Below, one piece after another: positions 1-8,686 of a stretch of 64,000 nucleotides of DNA (its first letter is position 1; each line of letters opens with the position of its first letter). The notes beneath the pieces were generated by a model. The model made no database searches and had not been told where the DNA came from. It saw nothing but the letters and a program-made list of their open reading frames with translations. The stretch is from Peterkaempfera sp044755465 (GTDB taxonomy: Bacteria > Actinomycetota > Actinomycetes > Streptomycetales > Streptomycetaceae). The stretch is taken from the NCBI RefSeq assembly GCF_044755465.1, contig NZ_JBIVRB010000008.1, positions 173,296 to 237,295 of the forward strand. Direction: 5' to 3'. Made by a program: the position numbers and the translations under genes.

Positions 1-4
1 CCAT
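1..4 (-). CDS. Start of a truncated gene leaving the window on the left
   Basis: A minus-strand ATG lies at positions 4-2. It is preceded by a GAGGAG ribosome-binding sequence with a 6-base gap, which is how a start codon in this genome usually looks. Only the start codon and one more base are present, so the product cannot be named. The 116 bases to the next gene (5-120) show no other feature I can support. Confidence 0.3.
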
Positions 5-120
5 CGCGGGCTCCTCGCCGGGGTGCCCGGCCGTCGGGACTCCGGCCCTCAGGATGCCCCGGGAAGGCGCCCGGCGGCGGCCCGGCCCACCCGCAGGGGT
101 GACGGGGTGGCGCGGGCGGG

Positions 121-615
121 TCAGGCGGAGGCGAGTTCCGCCGGGGCGAGCGGCTTGCCCAGGCAGATGCTCGTCGGCTCGTCCCGGTAGAGCCCGAACT
201 TCTCGACCGCCGTGTATCCCTCGGAGCCGTACAGGCCGATGGCCTCCGGCTGTTCGGCGCCGGTCTCCAGGACGACCCGGGTGCGGCCGGCCCGGCCGGC
301 CGTCAGCTCCAGGTGGCGGAGCATGGCTCGGGCCAGACCGCGGCCGCGCGCGGCGGGGCTCACGTACATCCGCTTGAGTTCGGCGTCGCCGGCCCGCAGC
401 CCGTAGCCGTCGTCCTCCCTGGCCCGCCAGCCGCCGCAGGCGACCGGTTCGCCGGCCAGGTAGCCGACCGCGAACAGGCCCGAGGGGGCGTCGAACTGCC
501 GGGGGTCGATCGGGGTCAGGTCGACGTCCCCGTACCGGACGACGTACTCCTGCTGGACCTCGGCGATCAGCCGGGCGGCGTCGGGGTGGGCGTAGCCCAC
601 GGTGCGTATCTCCAC
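121..615 (-). CDS. GNAT-family N-acetyltransferase
   Basis: A 164-residue protein starting at GTG (615). It has the usual length and layout of a GNAT enzyme. An acceptor half ends in the beta strand with LKRMYVSP, followed by the acetyl-CoA pyrophosphate loop RGRGLARAML at about residues 90-99. The end contains IGLYGSEGYTAVEKFG, the typical GNAT motif B. It would transfer acetyl from acetyl-CoA to an amine in the cytoplasm; the substrate cannot be read from sequence. It stands alone, 34 bp downstream of the ankyrin gene on the same strand, so the two may be co-transcribed. Confidence 0.85.
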   Translation of the reverse strand: MEIRTVGYAHPDAARLIAEVQQEYVVRYGDVDLTPIDPRQFDAPSGLFAVGYLAGEPVACGGWRAREDDGYGLRAGDAELKRMYVSPAARGRGLARAMLRHLELTAGRAGRTRVVLETGAEQPEAIGLYGSEGYTAVEKFGLYRDEPTSICLGKPLAPAELASA

Positions 616-649
616 GGCCGACCAGCGTACCCGGCCGGAAAACGCCTGC

Positions 650-1120
650 TCAGGGCTGGTCGGACCGGGGGCCGTCCAGCAGCGCCAGCAGGTCGTCCTT
701 GCCGAACATCCGGGCGGCGTCGCGGGCGGAGGGCTGCCCGGCGCCGGGGTCGGCGCCGCCGTCGACCAGGGCGCGCACCACCTCGTCCTCGCCCTTGAAG
801 ACGGCCCCGGCCAGCGGGGTCTGGCCCCGGTCGTTGGGCTGGTCGGGGTCGGCGCCGTGGGCCAGCAGGGCGCGGACGGCGGCGGGGTGGCCGTGGTAGG
901 CGGCGAGCATCACCAGGGTGTCGCCCCGGTCGTTGCAGAGGTTCGCCGGGGCGCCGGCGGCCAGGTAGCCGGTGAGCGCGGCGGTGTCGCCGGTCCGGGC
1001 GGCGGTGAAGATCCGGCCGGCCAGTTCGACGACCTCCGGGTCGGGGGTCTGCCCGGCGGGGGGCTGTCCCGCGGGGGTGTGCTCGGCGGGGGTGTGCTCG
1101 GCCGGGGTCTGGTCAGTCAT
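650..1120 (-). CDS. Ankyrin-repeat protein
   Basis: A 156-residue protein starting at ATG with AAGGA upstream. About three ankyrin units fill residues 35-150 (GDTLVMLAAYHGHPAAVRAL, then GQTPLAGAVFKGEDEVVRAL), the fold for protein-protein contact. Residues 5-27 are an imperfect tandem of TPAEH/TPAGQ encoded by short DNA repeats, so the N-terminus has probably expanded by slippage. No signal peptide or membrane segment is visible, so it should be cytoplasmic. Small ankyrin proteins of this size are common in Streptomyces; the partner is unknown. Confidence 0.85.
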   Translation of the reverse strand: MTDQTPAEHTPAEHTPAGQPPAGQTPDPEVVELAGRIFTAARTGDTAALTGYLAAGAPANLCNDRGDTLVMLAAYHGHPAAVRALLAHGADPDQPNDRGQTPLAGAVFKGEDEVVRALVDGGADPGAGQPSARDAARMFGKDDLLALLDGPRSDQP

Positions 1121-1312
1121 GGTGGTCCTTCCGGGGTGTGGGCGTCCATCCGGCGGCGGGCCGGTTGGACGCGATACGGGCGGCCATTGCGGTGACCTGG
1201 GGGAAATCCACCCATTTGCCGCTTTCGTCAGCTATTACTTTTTGTCACTATGAGGAGACATTCTGTAGCCCCCTTGCGGAATGCTGTCCCCCCTCTCTGA
1301 GGAGCACTCCCC

Positions 1313-1507
1313 ATGATCCTCTCCTTCTCCGGCGTCATCTTCCTCGGCGTGATCGTCTTCCTCCTCTCGCGCAAGTGCGGGCTCAAGCTCGCGCACGCCA
1401 CCGTCTGCGCGCTCTTCGGGTTCTATCTCTCGAGCACCGCCATCGCCCCCAGCATCCACGCCGGCAGCCAGAGCCTGGCCGGGCTGCTCGGCGGACTCAA
1501 GTTCTGA
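1313..1507 (+). CDS. smeA: SmeA, small sporulation membrane protein
   Basis: A 64-residue hydrophobic protein with GAGGAG seven bases before the ATG. Residues 2-20 form a membrane helix, followed by a basic RKCGLK turn and a second hydrophobic stretch (about 32-46). The size and the position just upstream of an FtsK/SpoIIIE-like gene match smeA-sffA of Streptomyces coelicolor. There SmeA sits at sporulation septa and recruits SffA, and the operon depends on whi genes (established knowledge). The assignment rests on size, hydrophobicity and gene order. A weak promoter candidate (TTGTCA at 1242-1247) lies upstream; I did not find a clear sigma-WhiG promoter. Confidence 0.75.
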   Translation: MILSFSGVIFLGVIVFLLSRKCGLKLAHATVCALFGFYLSSTAIAPSIHAGSQSLAGLLGGLKF

Positions 1508-1625
1508 CCGGAGCCACGGCTTCCCGTAGGCCCGGGGCGCGGACCCACCGCCCCGGGCCTCGTTCCGTCCCGTGACCCGTCCGCCGCACGCCGCCGTACG
1601 CCGCCGTACCGCTCGGGGAGAGCCG

Positions 1626-3131
1626 ATGTCCCTCAACCGCACCCTGGTCCGAGGCCGCGACCTGGCCCGCACCGCCGGGGACCACGCCGCCGACCTGCTC
1701 GGCCCGCTGCTGGTGGTCGGTCGCGGGCTGCTGCGGCACGCCGCCTGGCTGCGCGCCTGGTGGCAGGGCACCCCCAAGGACCGCAGAGGCCCGGCGGCCC
1801 TGCTGGTCGCGGCGGTGCTCGCGGCGATCGCCGTGCTGCCGTACGGGGTCCCGCTGGCCGCCGCCGGGCTGCTCGCCGCCGCCGCCTGGGCCGGCCGCGA
1901 CCGGACACCCGCCGCCGCGTCGCCCGACCCGGCCCACCTCAGGCTCCAGGCGGTGTACGCCGCGCTCACCCCCTACCTGTCGCACCCGGACGACCCCCGG
2001 CCGCTCTACACCCACGACGGCGACTACAAGGCGGTCTTCACCGGCTGGGAGTTCGACGGGGAGGGGCGGCTCGCCGTGCTGGAACTGGGCTACCCCGCGT
2101 ACTTCCCGGACAGCGAGGCCACCGCCCGCGCCCGGGTCGAGCAGGTGCTCCAGGGCAAGGCCGGGCGCGACCGGGAGTACCGGTTCGAGTGGGCCGAGGA
2201 GACCAACCGGCTGCGGGTGGAGGCGCTGGCGCCGCTGCCGGCGGACATCGTCGTCCAGCGGTTCGTGGCCGGTCCGGGCGAGCTGGTGCTCGGCTTCACC
2301 GACACCGACGGCAGCAACCGGACGATCCCCCTCGACCTGGGCGGCAGCCCGGCGCAGCGGCCCCCGGTGCTCTGGCGCACCGGCGCGCGGACCGCCGACG
2401 CGCACCTGCTGGTCCTCGGCACCCCCAGGGCCGGCGCCTCGACGCTGCTGCGGGCCATCGCCCTCCAGGCGCTGCCGTCCGGTGACGTACTGGTCGTCGA
2501 CGGCGCCGGCAGCGGGGAGCACGGCTGCCTGGTCGGGCGGCCGGGGGTGCGCACGGTGGAGACCAGCCTGCACGGGGCGCTGGCGGCGCTGGAGTGGGCG
2601 GCCAACGAGACCGGGCGGCGGCTGGCGGCGGTCGAGCGGGCCCGGCAGTTCCGCGACCCGGCGCCGCTGTCGCCGCGTCCGCTGTGGCTGCTGCTGGACC
2701 ACCTGAGCGAGCTGAGCGAACTCGCCCGCGCGGAGGACCGGCCCGACCCGCAGGAGCTGCTGGAACGGCCGCTGCGGCAGGGGCGGTCGGTGCGGGTGTG
2801 CGTCGTCCTGGCCGAGCACCTGGACGCCCTGGACCGGGTCCGCCCCGCCGTACGGGCCGCCGCCCGGGGCCGGGTCGTGCTCGGCACGCCGACGCCCGAG
2901 CAGGCGGCGGCCGCGCTGGGCGCCCCGCTGGACCTCACCCCGCCGGTCCGCGTCCCGCCGGGGCGCGGCTACGCCCGGCTCGGCGGCACGGCGCCGGTCC
3001 GCCTCCAGGTACCGGCCGCGCCCGACCCGCTGGACGAGGACGCCCCGGCCCAACAGCGGGACGCCGTCACCGCCCTACTCCCCCACCCCGCCCTCACCCT
3101 CACCAAACGCCCCACCCACCCAGGACGCTGA
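1626..3131 (+). CDS. sffA: SffA, FtsK/SpoIIIE-like septal ATPase
   Basis: A 501-residue protein. I chose ATG 1626 because GGGGAG lies just before it; an in-frame GTG at 1572 would add 18 unconserved-looking residues. Two adjoining hydrophobic segments (about residues 55-90) anchor it in the membrane. The C-terminal half is an FtsK/SpoIIIE-type ATPase with a divergent nucleotide loop (LGTPRAGASTLL) and a Walker B-like strand WLLLDHLSEL. In S. coelicolor SffA is brought to sporulation septa by SmeA and helps chromosome segregation and septum placement (established). It lies 118 bp after smeA with no terminator visible between them, consistent with an operon. Confidence 0.8.
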   Translation: MSLNRTLVRGRDLARTAGDHAADLLGPLLVVGRGLLRHAAWLRAWWQGTPKDRRGPAALLVAAVLAAIAVLPYGVPLAAAGLLAAAAWAGRDRTPAAASPDPAHLRLQAVYAALTPYLSHPDDPRPLYTHDGDYKAVFTGWEFDGEGRLAVLELGYPAYFPDSEATARARVEQVLQGKAGRDREYRFEWAEETNRLRVEALAPLPADIVVQRFVAGPGELVLGFTDTDGSNRTIPLDLGGSPAQRPPVLWRTGARTADAHLLVLGTPRAGASTLLRAIALQALPSGDVLVVDGAGSGEHGCLVGRPGVRTVETSLHGALAALEWAANETGRRLAAVERARQFRDPAPLSPRPLWLLLDHLSELSELARAEDRPDPQELLERPLRQGRSVRVCVVLAEHLDALDRVRPAVRAAARGRVVLGTPTPEQAAAALGAPLDLTPPVRVPPGRGYARLGGTAPVRLQVPAAPDPLDEDAPAQQRDAVTALLPHPALTLTKRPTHPGR

Positions 3132-3154
3132 ACACCCAGCCGGCCGCACCCCCA

Positions 3155-3836
3155 CCCCAGGGGCGCGAGGAACCGCGCGAACAACCCACCACCCACCCAG
3201 GGCGCTCAACAAACAGTCCGCCACACCAACCCAGGGGCGCGAGGAACTGCCCGAACAACCCACCACCCACCCAGGGCGCTCAACAAACAGTCCGCCGCAC
3301 CACCCCAGGGGCGCGAGGAACTGCGCGAACAACCCACCACCCACGCAGGGCGCTGAGCAAGCGGTCCGCTGCACCTCGGTGCGGGGCTTGTCGCGCAGTT
3401 CCCCGCGCCCCCGGGTGAGTGCATGGCTGAGCAGGCGGTTTGCTGCACCTCCGTGCGGGGCCTGTCGCGCAGTTCCCCGCGCCCCCGGGTGAGTGCATGG
3501 CTGAGCAAGCGGTCCGCTGCACCTCCGTGCGGGGCCTGTCGCGCAGTTCCCCGCGCCCCCGGGTGAGTGCATGGCTGAACAAGCGGTTTGCTGCACCTCC
3601 GTGCGGGGCCTGTCGCGCAGTTCCCCGCGCCCCCGGGTGAGTGCATGGCTGAACAAGCGGTCCGCTGCACCTCGGTGCGGGGCCTGTCGCGCAGTTCCCC
3701 GCGCCCCCGGGTGAGTGCATGGCTGAACAAGCGGTTTGCTGCACCTCGGTGCGGGGCCTGTCGCGCAGTTCCCCGCGCCCCTGAGGGAGTGCATGGCTGA
3801 GCAAGCGGTCCGCTGCGCGTAGGTTCCCGCGCGCCT
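3155..3836. repeat. Array of nine 74-bp repeats with one orientation switch
   Basis: The gap between sffA and yczR is a repeat array. A core reading gggcgcgaggaactgcgcg begins at 3161, 3235 and 3309. The reverse-oriented core tcgcgcagttccccgcgc begins at 3391, 3465, 3539, 3613, 3687 and 3761. Every step inside each block is exactly 74 bp, giving three units in one direction followed by six in the other. The flanks differ between blocks (acaacccaccacccaccc against gcatggctgagcaagcgg) but each block is nearly identical internally. Since 74 is not a multiple of three, all reading frames through it are repeat artefacts. Confidence 0.95.
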
Positions 3837-3876
3837 CAGGGCGGTGTCCGGAGCGGCCGGCTGGGGGGATGGGGGT

Positions 3877-5364
3877 TCACGCGACGAAGACTTCGCCGGT
3901 CGGGGCGGTGCCGGTGCCGGAGGAGACGGCGTGGGCGGCGAGGGCCAGGCGGCGGGCCGCTTCGCGGGCGGTGTCGCCGCCGACGGTGAGGGGGAGGCGT
4001 ACGTAGGGTTCGAACGCGCCGTCCACGCCGAAGCGGCTGCCCGCCGCCAGCCGTACGCCGTGCCGCTCGCCCTCGGCGGCCAGCGCCGCGCCCGACTCGC
4101 CCGCCGTGCGCACCCAGAGCGTGAGCCCGCCGGTCGGCAGGTCGAAGCGCCAGTCCGGCAGGGTGTCCCGCAGGGCGGCGGCCAGGTCGTCGCGGTGGCC
4201 GCGCAGCCGGCCGCGCCGCTCGGTGACCCCCGCCGCCCAACCGCCGTCGCGCAGCAGCCGGGCGACGGCGAGCTGCTCCAGTACGGGCGAGCCCAGGTCG
4301 GTGTACGAGCGGGCCGCGATCAGACGGCGGATCACGGCGGGCGCGGCCCGGACCCAGCCGATCCGCAGTCCGCCCCAGACCGCCTTGCTGGCCGAGCCCA
4401 CGGTGATCACGGTGCCGCCGGGGTCGAAGGCCGCCAGCGGCCGGGGCAGCACGGCCGACCCGCCGGTGTCGAAGCTCAGTTCGGCCATGGTCTCGTCCGC
4501 CACCAGCACGGTGCCGGCCGTCCGGGCGGCGGCGACCAGGGCGCCGCGCTGCTCGTCGGGGACCAGGGTGCCGGTGGGGTTGTGGAAGTCCGGGATGACG
4601 TACGCGGCGCGCGGCGCGGCGCCCCGAAGCACCCGCCGCCACTCCCCCAGGTCCCAGCCGGCGAGCCCGCCGGCCAGTGCGACCGGTACCAGCCGGATGC
4701 CGTCGCGGCGCAGCATCTGGAGCAGGTTGGCGTAGCTCGGCGCCTCCACCGCCACCCGGTCGCCGGGCGCGGTCAGCAGTCGGCGTACCGCGGCCAGGGC
4801 GCCCATCGCGCCGGTGGTGACCATGATCTGCTCGGGCATGGTGGGGGTGCCGCGCGCGGTGAAGCGGTCGGCCAGGGCCTCGCGCAGCACGGGGAGGCCG
4901 GCGGGGTAGTCGCCGTGGGTGCGGGTGTGGGCGGGCAGGTCGGTGAGCGCGGCGGTGAAGGCGGCGGTGAGCCAGGGTTCGGCGGCCGGGGGTGCGGCGC
5001 AGCCGAGGTCGATGACGGTCGCGGCCAGTTCGGGGGGCAGCGGTTCCAGGCCGCCGGTGGGCACCGGGTGGCCGTCGGGCAGGACGGTCCAGCTGCCGGC
5101 GCCGCGACGGCTGGTCAGATAGCCCCAGCTGCGCAGTTGCTGGTAGCCGGCGGCGACGGTGGTCCGGCTGACGCCGAGGGCGGCGGCGAGTTCCCGTTCG
5201 GCGGGCAGCCGGACGGAGACGCCGAGCCTGCCCTCCAGGACGAGCAGCCGGACCGACTCCGCGAGCCCCCGGTAGGCGGGGACGCCGCCCTGCGGTGGGA
5301 AGCCCGCACCGCCGAGCAGACGGGCGAGGCGGCCGGGGCCGACGACGGTGGTCCAGCTGTCCAT
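3877..5364 (-). CDS. yczR: YczR, MocR-type GntR/aminotransferase regulator
   Basis: A 495-residue MocR-family transcription factor. Residues ~20-85 are a GntR winged helix (RLPAERELAAALGVSRTTVA). The rest is a class I aminotransferase fold used as a PLP sensor, with the PLP lysine in VGSASKAVWGGLRIGW and the substrate-binding region around PDFHNPTGT. It is divergent from a YczE-family membrane gene 105 bp away. That yczR-yczE pairing is known from comparative genomics of MocR regulators, and YczR is expected to control yczE. The inter-gene region holds repeated GGCCGATC-type sites that may be its operator. Confidence 0.88.
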   Translation of the reverse strand: MDSWTTVVGPGRLARLLGGAGFPPQGGVPAYRGLAESVRLLVLEGRLGVSVRLPAERELAAALGVSRTTVAAGYQQLRSWGYLTSRRGAGSWTVLPDGHPVPTGGLEPLPPELAATVIDLGCAAPPAAEPWLTAAFTAALTDLPAHTRTHGDYPAGLPVLREALADRFTARGTPTMPEQIMVTTGAMGALAAVRRLLTAPGDRVAVEAPSYANLLQMLRRDGIRLVPVALAGGLAGWDLGEWRRVLRGAAPRAAYVIPDFHNPTGTLVPDEQRGALVAAARTAGTVLVADETMAELSFDTGGSAVLPRPLAAFDPGGTVITVGSASKAVWGGLRIGWVRAAPAVIRRLIAARSYTDLGSPVLEQLAVARLLRDGGWAAGVTERRGRLRGHRDDLAAALRDTLPDWRFDLPTGGLTLWVRTAGESGAALAAEGERHGVRLAAGSRFGVDGAFEPYVRLPLTVGGDTAREAARRLALAAHAVSSGTGTAPTGEVFVA

Positions 5365-5397
5365 GGCGATCAGTCCACTTCTTCGCGATTGGCCGTC

Positions 5398-5457
5398 GAT
5401 CGGCAGGCCGATCCGCCCTCAGAGTGGCATGGGCGGGCCTCGGTGGCCAGGCCGATC
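5398..5457. promoter_or_regulatory. Candidate YczR operator between yczR and yczE
   Basis: GATCGGC-AG-GCCGATC at 5398-5413 is a perfect 7+7 bp inverted repeat. The sequence aggccgatc occurs again in direct orientation at 5449-5457, 44 bp downstream (about four helical turns). MocR regulators usually bind spaced direct repeats, so these sites are reasonable candidates; binding is inferred only. Confidence 0.4.
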
Positions 5458-5469
5458 GCGAGGAGGGGC

Positions 5470-6117
5470 ATGAACACCCGACGTCTGGTGCAGCTGTACG
5501 CGGGGCTGCTGCTGTACGGGTCCAGCGCGGGCCTCCAGGTCCGGGCCGGCCTGGGTCTGGACCCGTGGGACGTCTTCCATCAGGGCGTGGCGCGGCACAC
5601 CGGCTGGTCGATCGGCACCATCGTCTGCGTGGTCGGGGCGCTGGTGCTGCTGCTCTGGATACCGCTGCGGCAGCGGCCGGGGCTGGGCACGGTGAGCAAT
5701 GTGCTGCTGGTCGGCACCTCGATGGACGCCGCGCTGCGGGTGGTCCCGGCCGTGGGCGCGCTGCCACTGCGGATCGGGCTGCTGGTCGCCGCCGTGGTGC
5801 TGAACGCCGCCGCAACCGGCCTGTACATCGGCGCGGGCTACGGTCCCGGTCCGCGCGACGGGCTGATGACCGGCCTGCACCGCCGCACCGGCCGCTCGGT
5901 GCGGCTGGTGCGCACCTGCATCGAGGTCAGCGTGCTGGCCGTCGGCTGGCTGCTGGGCGGCACGGTCGGCGTCGGCACGGTGGTGTACGCGCTGGCGATC
6001 GGGCCGCTGGCGCAGGTCTTCCTGCGCCGCTTCCCGGGCCCGGGGGCGGCCGGGCCGCGTACGGTCGCCGCCGGGCGTGCCGAGCCGGCTCCGCAGCCGG
6101 ACCGCGCGCCGTCCTGA
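5470..6117 (+). CDS. yczE: YczE/YyaS/YitT-family membrane protein
   Basis: A 215-residue protein from ATG 5470, with AGGAGGGG immediately upstream. Several hydrophobic segments (about residues 4-20, 45-62, 72-90, 95-120, 145-165) make it an integral membrane protein. The pattern GLGLDPWDVFHQG near the N-terminus and GYGPGPRDGLMTGLHRRTG in the middle are family hallmarks. The transported compound is not established for the family. It is divergent from its presumed regulator YczR. Confidence 0.85.
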   Translation: MNTRRLVQLYAGLLLYGSSAGLQVRAGLGLDPWDVFHQGVARHTGWSIGTIVCVVGALVLLLWIPLRQRPGLGTVSNVLLVGTSMDAALRVVPAVGALPLRIGLLVAAVVLNAAATGLYIGAGYGPGPRDGLMTGLHRRTGRSVRLVRTCIEVSVLAVGWLLGGTVGVGTVVYALAIGPLAQVFLRRFPGPGAAGPRTVAAGRAEPAPQPDRAPS

Positions 6118-6169
6118 GGCGGTGGCCCGGGGCCCCGGGGGCGGGGAGGGCGGCGGCATACTCTGGGAC

Positions 6170-7069
6170 GTGACCAGCCGACCCCTCACCAGCCGACCAG
6201 TGACCAGCCGGCCCGTGCCGCGCCACCCGTTCCTGGACCACCCGGGGCTGCTCGCCTTCGCCCATCGCGGCGGGATGCTGGGCGCGCCGGAGAACACCAT
6301 GGCCGCCTTCGAGCGGGCGGTGCGGCTCGGCTACCGCTATCTGGAGACGGATGCGCGGGTGACCGCCGACGGCAGGCTGCTGGCCTTCCACGACGCGCGG
6401 CTGGAGCGCAGCACCGACGCCGCCGGGGCGGTCGCCCGGCTGCCGTGGCGGACGGTGCGGGCGGCGAGGGTGGCGGGGCGGGAGCCGATCCCGCTGCTGG
6501 AGGAGGTGCTGGGCGCCTTCCCCGGGACGCGGTTCAACATCGATGTGAAGTCCGCCGCCGCCGTGCGCCCGCTGCTGGCCGCCGTGCGGCGCACCGGGGC
6601 GTGGGACCGGGTCTGCGTGGGCGCCTTCTCCGACGCCCGGCTGGCGGCGGTCCGGGCCGCCGCCGGGCCCCGGCTGGCGACGTCGCTGGGTCCGCGTGCG
6701 GTGCTGGGCCTGCGGCTGCGGTCGCTGTCCGGCCCGGTGCCCGCCGACCGGCTGCTCGGCGGCCGGGTGCTGGGGGCGGCGGCCCGGCGGCAGGCGGTCT
6801 GCGTCCAGGTCCCGGCGCGCTACCCGGTGGCGGCGCAGCCGCAGGACACCGGCGCGGTGGTCGACCGGGCGGGCGGGCGGGGCCTGCGGGTGGTCGACCG
6901 GGCGTTCGTCCGCGCCGCGCACCGGCTGGGCCTCCAGGTGCATGTGTGGACGGTGGACGACCCCCGGCTGATGCGGGAGCTGATCGGGCTGGGCGTGGAT
7001 GGCATCATGTCCGACCGGGTCGATGTGCTGCGTGACGTGCTGGTCGAGCACGGGCGCTGGTCCGGCTGA
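6170..7069 (+). CDS. Glycerophosphodiester phosphodiesterase
   Basis: A 299-residue GDPD-family enzyme hydrolysing glycerophosphodiesters to glycerol-3-phosphate and an alcohol. The TIM-barrel motifs are clear: FAHRGGMLGAPENTMAAF (catalytic HR plus ENT), YLETDARVTADGRLLAFHD (metal-binding E-D and second His) and VHVWTVDDPRLM near the end. No signal peptide is visible, suggesting a cytoplasmic enzyme. GTG 6170 is the chosen start: TACTCT sits about 8 bases before it like a -10 box and there is no ribosome-binding site, so the mRNA may be leaderless. Residues 2-16 repeat TSRP three times, encoded by a short tandem DNA repeat. Confidence 0.88.
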   Translation: MTSRPLTSRPVTSRPVPRHPFLDHPGLLAFAHRGGMLGAPENTMAAFERAVRLGYRYLETDARVTADGRLLAFHDARLERSTDAAGAVARLPWRTVRAARVAGREPIPLLEEVLGAFPGTRFNIDVKSAAAVRPLLAAVRRTGAWDRVCVGAFSDARLAAVRAAAGPRLATSLGPRAVLGLRLRSLSGPVPADRLLGGRVLGAAARRQAVCVQVPARYPVAAQPQDTGAVVDRAGGRGLRVVDRAFVRAAHRLGLQVHVWTVDDPRLMRELIGLGVDGIMSDRVDVLRDVLVEHGRWSG

Positions 7070-7120
7070 CGGGGACTTCCCGCCCGGGACCGGGCGGCGG
7101 CGGGGCAGGGGAGGCCGGGG

Positions 7121-8503
7121 ATGGCAGCGGAACGGGTCGGGGCGGCGGAGCCCGTGGTGGACGGTGCCGCGTCGGCGGCGGCCGGGCTGCGGCGGGTGCA
7201 GCGCGGCTGGTACTTCTACGACTGGGCGAACTCGGTCTTCTCGACCACGGTGGTCACCGTCTTCCTCGGCCCGTACCTCACCTCGGTGGCCGAGGCGGCG
7301 GCGGACGCGGACGGCTATGTGCACCCGCTGGGCCTGCCGGTGCGGGCCGGGGCATTCTTCCCGTACGCGGTCTCCGCCTCGGTGCTGCTGTCGGTGCTGG
7401 TGATGCCGGTGGCCGGGGCGGTGGCGGACCGCACCGGGCGGCACCGGACCCTGATGGGGGTGGCCGCGTACCTGGGGGCGGGGGCCACCGCCGCGATGTT
7501 CCTGCTGCGCGGCGACCGCTATCTGCTGGGCGGGGCGCTGCTGGTGCTGGCCAACGTCGCGTTCGCGGTGTCGGCGGTGCTGTACAACTCCTTCCTGCCC
7601 GCCATCGCGCCGCCGGAGCAGCGGGACGCGGTCTCCTCACGGGGCTGGGCGTTCGGCTACGCGGGCGGGGCGCTGCTGCTGGTGCTCAACCTGGTGCTGT
7701 ACGAGGGGCGTGCCTCCTTCGGCGTGGCGGAGGGCGACGCGGTGCGGATCTGCCTGGCCTCGGCGGGGGTGTGGTGGGCCGGGTTCACCCTGATCCCGAT
7801 GCGGCGGCTGCCGGAGCGGGCGGGGGTCCCCGGTGCGGCGCCGGTGGCCGGGGGCGGGCTGGGGGCGGGGTTCCGGCAGCTGCGCGGCACGCTGGCCGAG
7901 ATGCGCCGCTACCCGCTGACGCTGTTCTTCCTGGCCGGGTACCTCTGCTACAACGACGGGGTGCAGACGGTGATCTCGCAGGCGTCGCTGTACGGCAGCC
8001 GGGAGCTGGGCATGGCGCAGGGGTCGCTGGTGGTCGCGGTGCTGATGGTGCAGGTGCTGGCGATCGGCGGGGCGCTGCTGCTGGGCCGGCTGGCGCGGCG
8101 GTACGGCGCCAAGCGGGCGATCCTGGGGTCGCTGGTGGCCTGGGGGGCGACGGTGGCGCTGGGCTTCGCGCTGCCGGCCCACCGGCCGGTGTGGTTCTTC
8201 TCACTCGCGGCGCTGATCGGTCTGGTGATGGGCGGCAGCCAGGCGCTGTCCCGGTCGCTCTTCTCGCAGCTGGTGCCGCCGGGCAAGGAGGCGGAGTACT
8301 TCAGCGTCTACGAGGTCAGCGACCGGGGGACCAGCTGGTTGGGGCCGCTGGTCTTCGGGATCGCCTACCAGGCGACCGGGAGTTACCGGGTGGCGATCGT
8401 CTCGCTGGTGCTGTTCTTCGCGGTGGGTTTCGCGCTGCTGCTGCGCCTTCCGGTGCGGCGGGCGATCGCGGCGGCGGGGAATCCGGTGCCGGAGCGGGTG
8501 TGA
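7121..8503 (+). CDS. UMF1-family MFS transporter
   Basis: A 460-residue membrane protein with about 12 hydrophobic segments. WYFYDWANSVFSTTV at residues ~30-44 is the signature of the UMF1 (unknown major facilitator 1, Atg22-like) branch. A conserved loop GGSQALSRSLFSQLVPPGKE follows in the C-terminal half. Family members are exporters of unassigned substrate in bacteria; vacuolar Atg22 in fungi exports amino acids. The start has GGAGG seven bases upstream. It follows the phosphodiesterase by 51 bp and could be co-transcribed with it. Confidence 0.88.
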   Translation: MAAERVGAAEPVVDGAASAAAGLRRVQRGWYFYDWANSVFSTTVVTVFLGPYLTSVAEAAADADGYVHPLGLPVRAGAFFPYAVSASVLLSVLVMPVAGAVADRTGRHRTLMGVAAYLGAGATAAMFLLRGDRYLLGGALLVLANVAFAVSAVLYNSFLPAIAPPEQRDAVSSRGWAFGYAGGALLLVLNLVLYEGRASFGVAEGDAVRICLASAGVWWAGFTLIPMRRLPERAGVPGAAPVAGGGLGAGFRQLRGTLAEMRRYPLTLFFLAGYLCYNDGVQTVISQASLYGSRELGMAQGSLVVAVLMVQVLAIGGALLLGRLARRYGAKRAILGSLVAWGATVALGFALPAHRPVWFFSLAALIGLVMGGSQALSRSLFSQLVPPGKEAEYFSVYEVSDRGTSWLGPLVFGIAYQATGSYRVAIVSLVLFFAVGFALLLRLPVRRAIAAAGNPVPERV

Positions 8504-8686
8504 GGGAGTACGGTTCAGCCGCAGGCTCCGGGGCAGGTGCGGAGTGTACGCCGATTGCAGCTGTCAGGATTGGTCACTGCGTGCAAAAAATCGGAAGCCG
8601 AGGGTGATATCGCACGCCAGATGTGACAAAAAGGGCGCCGATGGGTACAACGGGGGCGGCACGACTGACGACGCATGTCCCAGGAC

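Noticed and set aside
3075..3804. Long minus-strand reading frames of up to 239 residues with internal repeats
   Set aside because: They are produced by the 74-bp repeats passing through all three frames; there is no ribosome-binding site and the same peptide pieces appear in every frame.
3155..3836. Possible CRISPR array
   Set aside because: The units are contiguous 74-bp repeats with no unique spacers, the orientation reverses, and no cas gene is present.
3844..5460. Plus-strand frame continuous with yczE giving a 757-residue protein
   Set aside because: The first 540 residues are antisense to yczR; the strong ribosome-binding site and membrane protein begin at 5470.
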